Source: Subtercola lobariae (lineage in GTDB: Bacteria > Actinomycetota > Actinomycetes > Actinomycetales > Microbacteriaceae). Taken from it: a DNA stretch of 64,000 bases. Each line of letters begins with the position of its first letter. Positions within the stretch are counted from its first letter, which is position 1. Positions 16,467 to 25,121 of this stretch are shown here, piece by piece. Below the pieces are notes generated by a model that was not told where the DNA came from, did no database searches, and saw only the letters and a program-made list of their open reading frames with translations. A program made the translations under genes and the position numbers. The stretch spans positions 659,850-723,849 of the forward strand of contig NZ_BMGP01000001.1 in the NCBI RefSeq assembly GCF_014640255.1. The letters are read 5' to 3'.

Positions 16467-19400
16467 GTGACAACCGAGATCACCTCCGGCACGACAGCGA
16501 GTTCTGCGAAGGTACGCGACGAGCTCATTAGCCTGCTCCAGCGCGATTTGATGGGCCCGTGGGGCGGCATGGACGAAACGATCAGCGGCACGCCGCGCGG
16601 CCGATACCTCGTTGGTGCGCTCGCGCCGGTGTCGATCGGCGACGACGACCCGGTGACGCTTCCGGTGCGCGAGCATCCACCCACTGTGGATGTCGAGAGC
16701 CCGGGCGACTTTCGCGACTCAGAGGGCACAGCGGTCGTAGACACAGCCGCGACGCGTGACGTCAAAGGCGTGCTTGAGGAAGCGGACGAGACGATTGCCG
16801 ACGCAGGCGGCGCCGACACAGATGACGACCGCGGCCCCGAGTCCAAGCTAATCGCGCCCTCGTCCATGGGGCTGCGGTTCCAGGTCAGTCCTAAGGTAAA
16901 CAGTCTCGTGTTCACGGCCCGCTGGGGGCAGTACGAGTCGCGTCGAACGACCGACGAAGACGGCTACACCAAGACCTACAACGACCGTATCGGTCATGCC
17001 GAGTCGCGAACGATCGACATCTCGGCTATCGAGCCGAGAACGACCCATACCGATGTGATCGTCGAGGGCCACGTCGCCATCTCGGTTGAGGTGTTCGAGC
17101 ACGACGGCCTGCGCGTGATTGAAGCCGCGCTACAGAACACCAAGGTCACCGGCAAGGAGTTGCCACCACGTGTTTGGCTCTTCCAGACCGAGCTGGAGGT
17201 GAGCGCTCCCGACGGTGAGGCGGTGTTTCAGCCGACGCGCGATGCACTCGAGAACGCGCGCGACTTCGGCGACGCAGAGGTACTGCAGCTCGACCTGCTC
17301 TACCGCGACCGCCTCGAATTCGCCGTTGGCCGCACAGCCTCCGCCACGTGGACGCTGCCCGAACCGGACTCCCGCCGCGCCATAGCCGTGCGCACTACCT
17401 GGCTGCCGAGCGCAGACGTTCCACAGACGCTCGCGCCATCCATCGAAGGCGCTGAGATGAGCATGCGATTGCTGATGGACGCGGCACCCGAACAGCTCGA
17501 CGAATACCTCACCCCATTGATCGACGGCTATAACGACTGGCTCGGCGAGCGGTGCGTCGACGCGCGCGCGCTTCCCGAGCACCTTCACGAAGTCGCCGAA
17601 AGCGGGGTCAAGGACGGAGAAGACGCACTGAAGCGTCTCCGTGAGGGACTCGCCCTCCTGACAGACACCGCCTCGGATGCTCCGAACAGCGCGCAGGCGC
17701 GGCAGGCTTTCGCGTTCATGAACCGCACCATGCGCGATCAGCGGATCCGCTCCCAGATTGCAGGACTCCGAGCGGCCGATCGGGCACTGACGGTGGCCGA
17801 GGCGACCGCGGCGATCGAGTCCAAGGGGGATATTGCTGCGTCCTGGCGCGCGTTCCAGCTCGCGTTCATCATGATGCAACTGCCATCGATCGTCGACCCG
17901 ACGGTGCCGCGGCGGTCCGGTGACATGCCCCGGGCGGAGCTGCTGTTCTTCCCGACCGGCGGTGGCAAGACCGAGGCCTACCTCGGGCTCGCGGCCTTCA
18001 CGTTCGGCATCCGCCGACTGCAGGGAGTGATCGAGACGCCAGGCGGAGTCATCGACGGCCGCGATGGGGTGGCCGTGCTGATGCGATACACCCTACGGCT
18101 GCTTACGTCACAGCAGTTCCTACGTGCGACCACGCTCATGTGCGCGGCTGAGATCGTGCGGCGTGAAGACCCAGCGACCTGGGGAGCTGAACCGTTCCGG
18201 ATCGGACTCTGGGTCGGTTCGAGCGTGAGTCCGAAGCGGTTCGCCGAGGCCGAGCAGCAGGTCAAGGACGTGCGCAACGACGACGGCAAAACGGCATACG
18301 GGCTCACCGTGCTTCAATTCAGCAGTTGCCCCTGGTGCGGCACGCCGATCAACCCGAAGGCGGATGTCGTCGCTGTGAAGGCGACCCAGCGCATTCACGT
18401 CTACTGCGGAGATAAGCTCGGCGCCTGCCCGTTCTCCGCCGGCGGCACCGTCGCGGACGGCCTGCCGGTTCTCACCGTCGATGACGAGATCTATCGGAAT
18501 CCGCCGACGTTTCTGCTCGCCACCGTCGACAAGTTCGCGCGGCTCGCTCGCGAAGGCGAGGCGGCGAGCCTTTTCGGGTACGTGTCGAAGCGGTGCGAAC
18601 GGCACGGCTACAAGCATCCGGACACCGCCTCGACGGTGTGCAACGCGAACGATCACGCTTCAAAGTTGGAAGGCGGTCGAAATTACCCGAAAGCGTCGGT
18701 CAAGGCCGTCGATCGCCTTCGGCCGCCGGACCTTATCATTCAGGATGAGTTGCACCTCATCACCGGTGCCCTCGGGACGGCTGTTGGGCTGTTCGAAGCG
18801 GCCGTCGATACTCTCTCGACATGGGAGATCGGTGCTACTGACGATGCGGCGTTGGTGAAACCACTGGTCATCGCTTCGACAGCGACCGTCCGAAATGCCC
18901 GCGACCAGGTGCAGAAGCTCTACGCGCGGCGGGTGCAGATCTTCCCTCCGCAGGTACTCTCGGTCACCGATACCTTCTTCTCCGCGGAAGAGCCGATCAC
19001 ACCCGAAAAGCCTGGACGCCGCTACATCGGTGTGTGCGCCCATGGTGCGCGGCTCACCCTCGCTGAGATCCGGGTCAGCGAGATACTCCTCCTCGCTGGG
19101 CAGAAACTGTTCGACGAGCATGGCGAAGCGGCGGAGCCGTATGCCACCCTCGTCGACTACTTCTCTGCCACTCGCGAGCTTGCCGGCATGCGCCGATATC
19201 TTGAGGACGACATCGTCACCCGCACCAGCAACCCGGACAAGGACTCGGGCTACCCTCGCCGGGGTTCGAGCGGATTACGGATCGGTGAACTCACGTCCCG
19301 CATTTCGTCGTCGGACATCTCAGCGACGCTGACCAATCTCGCGGTGCCGTTCGATCCCGAAAGAGACACGACGCAAGCAAAGCAGCAATACGGGGCTCAA

Positions 19401-20216
19401 GCGGCTGCGGCCAAGGCGGCGGGAAAGAAGCTCAAGTCGCGAGACGCTTTCCCTTACGATGTCGTGCTCGCGACCTCCATGCTCCAGGTCGGCGTAGACG
19501 TGCCACGCCTGGGGCTGATGCTTGTGGTCGGCCAGCCAAAAAACACCGCAGAGTACATTCAAGCGTCGTCGCGTGTCGGTCGTGAAGCCTCTAAGCCCGG
19601 TCTCGTGGTGACACTCGCCAACCGCTCGCGACCACGAGACATGGCTCACTGCGAACAGTTCCAGCACTACCACGAGACGTTCTACGCGCACGTCGAGGCG
19701 CTCTCGGTGACGCCTTTCTCCGATGCGGCGCTCGAGCGCGGGTTGACGGGCTTATTGGTCTCTGCGGCGCGCGTCGCCGACGGGCGGAGCACCCCGTCGC
19801 TGTCATCGGAGACAGGGGCAGGCTCGATCGCGATCCGACGACCGTTCGTCGACACGCTGGTCGACCGGATCGTCAAGCGGATCGCGGTAGCGAGCCAGGA
19901 TGATGATGTGGCCGAAGCCGCACGCGGCAAATTGATCCTTCGCCTCGACAAATGGACCGACGAGTCAGATAAATGGTCGGGTGCGCTCACTTACCAGAAG
20001 GACACCGTGGCCGGCGGTCAGATCGTCTCCCCCCTTCTCGTCAGCCCCGAGACCGTGGCACCCGACGAGAACAGCCGCCTGTTCCAAGTGGCGAATTCCA
20101 TGCGCGAGGTACAGCCGGAAATCAATTTGCTAGTCACACCGTTCGTCGGAAAGCTTGCTGAACCCATTACGTCTGCGGCACCGAAATGGGTATTTGCGGA
20201 GAAGGAACCGAAATGA
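16467..20216 (+). CDS. drmA: DISARM helicase DrmA
   Basis: This 1249-aa protein matches the DISARM core helicase. Walker A is GGGKT at 498-502 (FFPTGGGKTEAYLGL). A zinc-knuckle-like CPWCG follows near 620. Motif II is D760-E-L-H in QDELHLITGALGT, and the C-terminal helicase part contains SMLQVGVDVPRLGLML and QASSRVGR. DrmA with DrmB forms the DNA-binding, phage-sensing complex. The GTG start directly follows the drmMI tail stop, so translation is probably coupled. A premature stop in drmMI may therefore reduce drmA expression. It overlaps drmB by ATGA. Confidence 0.92.
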   Translation: MTTEITSGTTASSAKVRDELISLLQRDLMGPWGGMDETISGTPRGRYLVGALAPVSIGDDDPVTLPVREHPPTVDVESPGDFRDSEGTAVVDTAATRDVKGVLEEADETIADAGGADTDDDRGPESKLIAPSSMGLRFQVSPKVNSLVFTARWGQYESRRTTDEDGYTKTYNDRIGHAESRTIDISAIEPRTTHTDVIVEGHVAISVEVFEHDGLRVIEAALQNTKVTGKELPPRVWLFQTELEVSAPDGEAVFQPTRDALENARDFGDAEVLQLDLLYRDRLEFAVGRTASATWTLPEPDSRRAIAVRTTWLPSADVPQTLAPSIEGAEMSMRLLMDAAPEQLDEYLTPLIDGYNDWLGERCVDARALPEHLHEVAESGVKDGEDALKRLREGLALLTDTASDAPNSAQARQAFAFMNRTMRDQRIRSQIAGLRAADRALTVAEATAAIESKGDIAASWRAFQLAFIMMQLPSIVDPTVPRRSGDMPRAELLFFPTGGGKTEAYLGLAAFTFGIRRLQGVIETPGGVIDGRDGVAVLMRYTLRLLTSQQFLRATTLMCAAEIVRREDPATWGAEPFRIGLWVGSSVSPKRFAEAEQQVKDVRNDDGKTAYGLTVLQFSSCPWCGTPINPKADVVAVKATQRIHVYCGDKLGACPFSAGGTVADGLPVLTVDDEIYRNPPTFLLATVDKFARLAREGEAASLFGYVSKRCERHGYKHPDTASTVCNANDHASKLEGGRNYPKASVKAVDRLRPPDLIIQDELHLITGALGTAVGLFEAAVDTLSTWEIGATDDAALVKPLVIASTATVRNARDQVQKLYARRVQIFPPQVLSVTDTFFSAEEPITPEKPGRRYIGVCAHGARLTLAEIRVSEILLLAGQKLFDEHGEAAEPYATLVDYFSATRELAGMRRYLEDDIVTRTSNPDKDSGYPRRGSSGLRIGELTSRISSSDISATLTNLAVPFDPERDTTQAKQQYGAQAAAAKAAGKKLKSRDAFPYDVVLATSMLQVGVDVPRLGLMLVVGQPKNTAEYIQASSRVGREASKPGLVVTLANRSRPRDMAHCEQFQHYHETFYAHVEALSVTPFSDAALERGLTGLLVSAARVADGRSTPSLSSETGAGSIAIRRPFVDTLVDRIVKRIAVASQDDDVAEAARGKLILRLDKWTDESDKWSGALTYQKDTVAGGQIVSPLLVSPETVAPDENSRLFQVANSMREVQPEINLLVTPFVGKLAEPITSAAPKWVFAEKEPK

Positions 20217-22315
20217 CTGATGTGGTGGAACCAACCATCGTCGTGGAAGAGATCATCGCTGTCGCCGGTGTTGTTGCCGACCCATTCGGTGACCTCGATG
20301 ACGTCCCATCGAAGAACAATAGTCGCGTCGGCTCTGTTCGCCCGAGCTCATTGCTCTATACCTCGGGGATCGGTGCAACTGTCGACATGCCACACATTGC
20401 GGTAATGCCCCAGGGCTTGGACTCATGGGAACTTGCCTACGCGAGGCAGGGCAGCCCCCAGTTGGTGCTGGTGGAACGATTGCTGACCGCGGTGCGCAGC
20501 CAGCTCGGCCATCAAGTGGATGAGCTGCGACAGCCACCAAGGGTTCCGGAGAAGGCCTACGAGACTGGTACGCCGATCGGCATCCCAACGCGGGTGTTCC
20601 CGCAGTGGCTGCGCTGCACGGGATGCGACCTGCTAGCACCCATCTCGGAATCGAAGAAATTCGAGTTCGTGAATAAAAGTAAGCACAGGCCTGATAAAGC
20701 TCAATTCGTGCACAAGGACTGCAAGGGGCGGCCCAAGAAGGGCCAGAGGCTCGGCTCGCTGGACGCACGCGCGCGGCTGGCGGTACCCGCGAGATACCTG
20801 ATTGCATGCACCAACGGCCATCTCGACGAGTTCCCCTACGTGGAGTGGCTGCATCGAGCAGATGAGGGCGGTGGCGCCTGCTCAAAGGCACCCAAACCCG
20901 AGCTGAGGATGGTCGAGTGGCGATCGAACCTCGGTCCGCAGGTGACCATCAGATGTGCGGCGTGCGACGTAACCCGCAACATCGCGGAGCTGACGCGAGC
21001 CGGTGGTGAGAAGATGCTGCCGAAGTGCCGGGGGCGGCATCCGCACCTCCCGACATACGCGCCAGTGAACAAACCGTGTGAGGCGGAGGTTCGACTCATG
21101 CTTCTCGGGGCCGCGAACCAGTGGTTCCCAGCTTCAGTGAGCGTGCTCGTGCTGCCTGCCCGGAAGAACATCACGTCGGCGGACATCGCAGCGACGGTGA
21201 AAGGGCTGCCTGCCCCTACCTTCATCGACGTGCTGTCACTCGACGACTTGCTCGGGTGGCGCAAGTATGGGCCTAAGGAGGTCCGCGCGCTCTTTGATGG
21301 GATCCCCGACGAGGCTCTGTGGAAGGCAATTCTGATCGCTCGCGGGCAAGCCGTCGCCGGTGAGAACGCGGCACCGTTGCCCACGAGCTTCGACCCGATT
21401 AGCTTGTTGGAGCCTGAATGGGACACGCTCGTGCATCCCGAGGACTTCGAAAGGGAAGATCGCAAGGCCGGGTTCCGAGTGCGTCCGGTGGACGTGGCAG
21501 CGCCTCTCAAGCCCGTAACTTCTCATGTAGTAGCCGTTGAGCGCGTCAAGAAGGCAAATGCGTTCATAGGATTCACCCGAATCGACGCGCTCGACCGGGT
21601 GGGGGATGCGCCCAGCCGCATTGCGCCTCTGGTGCAGTCGGGTAAGCCGAAGTGGGTGCCGGCGACGGAAGACCGCGGCGAGGGAGTGTTTCTCAGGTTC
21701 GACGAGGATGTCGTCCGCACGTGGGAGGACGAGGTGATGAAAGCGAAGGTCTGGCAAGCCCACGTGGCGGCAAACGAGCGCAACGTAAAGCGTCGCCAGA
21801 GCCTGACCGCGGTAGAGCTGGTCGCAGCTGATCGGATGCCGCCGCCTCGCTATTGGGCGTTACACACGTTGTCGCACTTGCTGATCCGCGAGATGGCGAT
21901 GTCGAGCGGATACGGGTCAGCCTCGCTCACGGAGCGCCTTTATGCGTGGCGTGAAACCGATGAGCGAAAGCCTGCAGCAGGAATCCTGATCGCCACAACC
22001 TCACCCGATAGCGAGGGCACGCTTGGTGGCTTGGTGGATCTTGCGCGAACCGAGAGGCTGGCAAGCGTGTTCCGAGACGCGCTGCGACGCGCTGAACGCT
22101 GCTCGTCTGACCCGATCTGCGCGCATAGAGTGCCGAGCGGCCAGGAAGATTTCTTGCATGGGGCGGCCTGTCACTTCTGCGTGTTCGTGTCGGAGACTTC
22201 GTGTGAGAAGGCGAACCGATTCCTCGACCGTCGCTTTGCTCTGACGCTTAACGCCGGACCCGAGCATGCGGTCGACGGCTTATTCCAGCCGGTGCTCACC
22301 GCGTTCGAGGCGTAA
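20213..22315 (+). CDS. drmB: DISARM DUF1998 protein DrmB
   Basis: This 700-aa protein is the DUF1998 component of DISARM. Near the N-terminus it has RPSSLLYTSGIGATVDMP and a zinc-type cluster starting RCTGCDLL and HKDC, then CTNGHLDEFPYVEWLH. The C-terminus has the DUF1998 core HTLSHLLIREMAMSSGYGSA and a second cysteine cluster (CSSDPICAH...HGAACHFC...ETSCEKAN). DrmB partners DrmA and is needed for activity. The start ATG 20213 overlaps the drmA stop by four bases and follows GAGAAGGA. All the cysteines I would expect are present. Confidence 0.92.
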   Translation: MTDVVEPTIVVEEIIAVAGVVADPFGDLDDVPSKNNSRVGSVRPSSLLYTSGIGATVDMPHIAVMPQGLDSWELAYARQGSPQLVLVERLLTAVRSQLGHQVDELRQPPRVPEKAYETGTPIGIPTRVFPQWLRCTGCDLLAPISESKKFEFVNKSKHRPDKAQFVHKDCKGRPKKGQRLGSLDARARLAVPARYLIACTNGHLDEFPYVEWLHRADEGGGACSKAPKPELRMVEWRSNLGPQVTIRCAACDVTRNIAELTRAGGEKMLPKCRGRHPHLPTYAPVNKPCEAEVRLMLLGAANQWFPASVSVLVLPARKNITSADIAATVKGLPAPTFIDVLSLDDLLGWRKYGPKEVRALFDGIPDEALWKAILIARGQAVAGENAAPLPTSFDPISLLEPEWDTLVHPEDFEREDRKAGFRVRPVDVAAPLKPVTSHVVAVERVKKANAFIGFTRIDALDRVGDAPSRIAPLVQSGKPKWVPATEDRGEGVFLRFDEDVVRTWEDEVMKAKVWQAHVAANERNVKRRQSLTAVELVAADRMPPPRYWALHTLSHLLIREMAMSSGYGSASLTERLYAWRETDERKPAAGILIATTSPDSEGTLGGLVDLARTERLASVFRDALRRAERCSSDPICAHRVPSGQEDFLHGAACHFCVFVSETSCEKANRFLDRRFALTLNAGPEHAVDGLFQPVLTAFEA

Positions 22316-22320
22316 CGGGA

Positions 22321-23022
22321 ATGGATGTGCTTGTTCGGCTAGCACGAGCCCTCACACCCTCGCAGGCCACGGGCATCGCAGCTTCTCTTGAGATCGACGG
22401 GCGACTCGACTATGCAATCTCAGTGCTTCCACACGGATCGCACCAAGCAGTTGGGCTGTTGAGTGAGGCCCTTTCTTTCCTAGGCGATGCGGGATTGCTG
22501 GCTGCTGTGGTGCGCGGATTCGCCGCCGCCGCTGGAAAGGCTCCAGATCCTCCAAGAACCGTGTGGAGCGGGCCGACCTTCCCCGGCGACAGCGACCATA
22601 CGACTGCCGCGGTCGCTCACCTTATCGATGAAGCAAATGAAGACGTATTCGCCTCGACGTTCTCAGCCACATTGGGCTCGCCTTTCGTCGAAGCGCTGTG
22701 GCGGGCGATCGCTCGAGGTGTCACAGTCACGGTTCTCGTTGAAGCTACGAAGATGAAGGACACTGTGACCGCGCTCCAGCAGGCGCTGACGGGAGCAAGC
22801 TTTCTTGCTTACGTAGCTCCGGACGGCAAGTATGGCATCCAGCATTCGAAGGTCGTGATCGTCGACTCCTCAATCGCATTGATAACGAGCGCTAACTTCA
22901 GCGATGCGGCCGCACATCGCAATCTCGAGGCGGGCGTGCTGATCCGGGATCTCGAATTCGCCTCCAAAGTTCGGCAGCGATTCACCTCGCTGCGGGCGAA
23001 TGGGGCGTTGATCAAGCTCTAA
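22321..23022 (+). CDS. drmC: DISARM phospholipase D-like protein DrmC
   Basis: This 233-aa protein has one HKD half-site: H175-x-K177-x4-D182 with N192 in HSKVVIVDSSIALITSANFSD. Single-HKD PLD proteins usually act as dimers and in DISARM DrmC is taken to be a nuclease, although it is reported as not always essential. The ATG lies five bases after the drmB stop, in the same operon. The domain is complete. Confidence 0.9.
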   Translation: MDVLVRLARALTPSQATGIAASLEIDGRLDYAISVLPHGSHQAVGLLSEALSFLGDAGLLAAVVRGFAAAAGKAPDPPRTVWSGPTFPGDSDHTTAAVAHLIDEANEDVFASTFSATLGSPFVEALWRAIARGVTVTVLVEATKMKDTVTALQQALTGASFLAYVAPDGKYGIQHSKVVIVDSSIALITSANFSDAAAHRNLEAGVLIRDLEFASKVRQRFTSLRANGALIKL

Positions 23023-23122
23023 AGCAGCCGAAACAGCGCCTCGTCGTCGGGTCAGGCTTTGGGTGGAGGCCTTCTGGCTCGCGCCGACCCTGCGGAGGAC
23101 TTCAACGCGTAATCTGGTTAGC

Positions 23123-23530
23123 ATGTCGTGGGCATCAAGCGAAGGTACTCGACGCTCGATGCTGGGGAACAAGGCTCGAAACACTAAACCCGAACTCGCC
23201 GTTCGCCGGGCCCTACATGCCGAGGGATTTCGATATCGCGTGGATATTAGGCCGAGCCTTGAACTCCGAGGTCGGGCAGACATCGTGTTCACGAAAAAGA
23301 AGCTGGCTGTCTACATCGATGGATGTTTTTGGCATGGATGCCCGATTCACGCCACGATACCGAAAAGGAACGCCGACTACTGGATACCGAAGCTCGAAAG
23401 GAACGTCGAGCGAGATCGTGAGACGACCTTCAAGTTGGAGTCGCTTGGATGGGTTGTGCTGAGGTTCTGGGAGCACGAGGACGTCTACGCGATCGTCCAC
23501 GCCATCGGAATCAATTGGGCGAAGTTGTGA
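23123..23530 (+). CDS. vsr: Very-short-patch-repair (Vsr) endonuclease
   Basis: This 135-aa protein has the Vsr signatures: TRRSMLGNKARNTKPEL at the N-terminus, D53 in RADIVF (catalytic Asp), D-G-C-F69-W70-H71 and H76 (mismatch intercalation and metal/water positions), then ERNVERDRE and GWVVLRFWEHE. Vsr nicks at T:G mismatches arising from 5-methylcytosine deamination, and some relatives act in phage defence. It fits the C5-MTase at 7981-9141, which is 14 kb away across DISARM. ATG 23123 is chosen because family members start about this far before KPEL; no strong ribosome site is seen. Confidence 0.9.
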   Translation: MSWASSEGTRRSMLGNKARNTKPELAVRRALHAEGFRYRVDIRPSLELRGRADIVFTKKKLAVYIDGCFWHGCPIHATIPKRNADYWIPKLERNVERDRETTFKLESLGWVVLRFWEHEDVYAIVHAIGINWAKL

Positions 23531-23608
23531 ACCCGGTCTGCGCCGCGCGTGCATGATGGGCGGGATACGTATTCGTTTGTAGGCATGACTAGTCTCAGAA
23601 CACCAGGC

Positions 23609-23806
23609 TCAGGGTGCGGCTGTTCCTGGACCGGCAAGGCGCGCAAACGAGTCGAGCATGATTACCGCTTGCACAACATGATTGACAATATCGGAGGGGA
23701 ATAGGCCGTCGACTAGTTCGCATAGGTCTTCGCAGAGACAGTCAGTGAGGGATTCAACTTCATCGAAAGTTGGTGGAGCGATTCGGTCGCTCGGGTGGAC
23801 GGTCAT
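23609..23806 (-). CDS. Small acidic hypothetical protein
   Basis: This 65-aa protein (MTVHPSDRIAPPTFDEVESL...) is acidic with three cysteines (DCLCEDLCEL). The ATG has GAGAAGGA six bases upstream. A TATACT box (minus strand, at 23837-23842) lies about 30 bases before the start. It is divergently transcribed from the next gene across a 67-bp region. The function is not recognised. Confidence 0.5.
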   Translation of the reverse strand: MTVHPSDRIAPPTFDEVESLTDCLCEDLCELVDGLFPSDIVNHVVQAVIMLDSFARLAGPGTAAP

Positions 23807-23836
23807 CGGATCCTTCTCTCAGTCGGCACTAAACCC

Positions 23837-23873
23837 AGTATAGTGACTAAAACTCAGTTGGTATAGTGGCGAT
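23837..23873. promoter_or_regulatory. Divergent promoter region
   Basis: A TATAGT box at 23862-23867 sits six bases before ATG 23874, suggesting a leaderless transcript to the right. On the other strand TATACT at 23837-23842 serves the leftward gene. The heptamer TATAGTG occurs twice (at about 23837 and 23862), which could bind one regulator. Confidence 0.45.
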
Positions 23874-24083
23874 ATGACTGAATGCTTAGAAGAGCTCGCC
23901 AAGGTCGTTGGAGAGTTGCTCAGCATCACAGAACAGCGTGACTCGCTGATGCGACACCGCGACGAGCTCATTCGTGCGGCTTTGGATAGCGGCGCGACGT
24001 GGGTGCAGGTCCAAAGTGTTACTGGGCTTAGCCCGAGAGGTCTGTCACTCGCGATAAACCGTCAGCCGAAAAATTCTGACTAG
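23874..24083 (+). CDS. Small helical hypothetical protein
   Basis: This 69-aa protein has a coiled-coil-like first half (ELAKVVGELLSITEQRDSLMRHRDELI) and a second half resembling a helix-turn-helix (GATWVQVQSVTGLSPRGLSLAIN). It may be a DNA-binding regulator. It is probably read from a leaderless promoter, and no family is assigned. Confidence 0.55.
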   Translation: MTECLEELAKVVGELLSITEQRDSLMRHRDELIRAALDSGATWVQVQSVTGLSPRGLSLAINRQPKNSD

Positions 24084-24257
24084 AGACTTGCATCGATCGC
24101 CGTAACTGCCGGGTCGAAAGTAACTCATCGTGATTTGTCCCGCGCATGCTTCTTGCGCAGCGGATCGGGGCGGATCCGGAACAAATCGTGCGCGACAAGC
24201 TGGCCATCACGCGTGAGAAGTGTCCCGTCGAGAAGTCTCGAGGGCGAAGCGCGAAGT

Positions 24258-25112
24258 ATGACGCCCTTTGACATCACGTCGTTTGGGCTGACGAGCGAAG
24301 AGATCACCGCGTGGGCACCGCTTGACTGGCGTTACAAGAACTGGCCCGTAGTTTATGTGCTCGACAACGCCAATGCCGTGAAGGGGCAGCCGAGCATCCG
24401 GAACCAGAGTGTCAGCGACGTGTATGTCGGCGAATCGCTGAACGCTGCGGCGCGGATGCGTCAGCATCTCGACTCTGATGCGAAGAAGCACCTGACGACG
24501 GTGAGGGTGATCATCGATGAGACGTTCAACAAGTCGGTGTGTCTTGATTTGGAGTCGTACCTGATCCGGATGCTCGCGGGCGATGGCGTGTATCAGGTGC
24601 TCAATCGGAATGATGGCATCACCGAGTCCGAGTACTACGAGCGGGAGCGGTACCGGGAGAGTTTCGAGCAGGTTTTTGAGCAGCTGAAGAACGATGGTGT
24701 GTTCATTCGGAGCATTCCTGAGATCGAGAACAGTGACCTGTTCAAGCTGTCGCCGTTTAAGGCTTTGACGCAGGATCAGGCGGTCGCGGTCGAGGGGATA
24801 CTCGAGGGGCTGTTCGCCGATCTGGAGTCGTCGGCGACGAGTACGTCGGTGATTCAGGGGGAGCCGGGCACGGGCAAGACGGTGATTGCGATCTACCTGC
24901 TGAAGTTGCTGGTCGATATTCAGGCGGCTCCGCCGGCGGAGGAGTTCGACAGCGATTCGTTGTTCGCCGAGTTCTTCGTCGGGGGATACCCGGAGCTGCT
25001 GGCGGGGCTCTCGTTCGGGCTGGTGGTGCCACACGGTCGATTCGAAGTTGCAGGCACCAGCGTTTCGGCCGTCGATCCCTCGCGACAGTTTGCCGAAACA
25101 CTGCTGCAATAG
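24258..25112 (+). CDS. GIY-YIG/DUF2075 helicase-like protein, 3'-truncated
   Basis: This 284-aa product combines a GIY-YIG nuclease-like domain (VVYVLDN 31-37, DVYVGES 54-60, metal-ligand Glu E99 in LES) with the start of a DUF2075 SF1-type helicase, including Walker A GEPGTGKT (201-208). Full DUF2075 proteins run to 600 or more residues, and here the frame leaves the family after FGLVVPHG (about 260) and ends 24 codons later. The rest of the helicase is missing, so it is probably inactive as a helicase. Its stop lies nine bases before the SIR2-SLOG start. A second, more truncated copy lies at 27704-28135. Confidence 0.75.
   Translation: MTPFDITSFGLTSEEITAWAPLDWRYKNWPVVYVLDNANAVKGQPSIRNQSVSDVYVGESLNAAARMRQHLDSDAKKHLTTVRVIIDETFNKSVCLDLESYLIRMLAGDGVYQVLNRNDGITESEYYERERYRESFEQVFEQLKNDGVFIRSIPEIENSDLFKLSPFKALTQDQAVAVEGILEGLFADLESSATSTSVIQGEPGTGKTVIAIYLLKLLVDIQAAPPAEEFDSDSLFAEFFVGGYPELLAGLSFGLVVPHGRFEVAGTSVSAVDPSRQFAETLLQ
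24456..24886 (+). repeat. Direct repeat A (GIY-YIG/DUF2075 segment)
   Basis: This 431-bp stretch recurs at 27704-28133 in the same orientation with only scattered base differences. It covers the GIY-YIG C-terminal half through Walker A. The two copies flank the SIR2-SLOG and ThiC-like genes. Confidence 0.9.
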
Positions 25113-25121
25113 GATTCAGGC

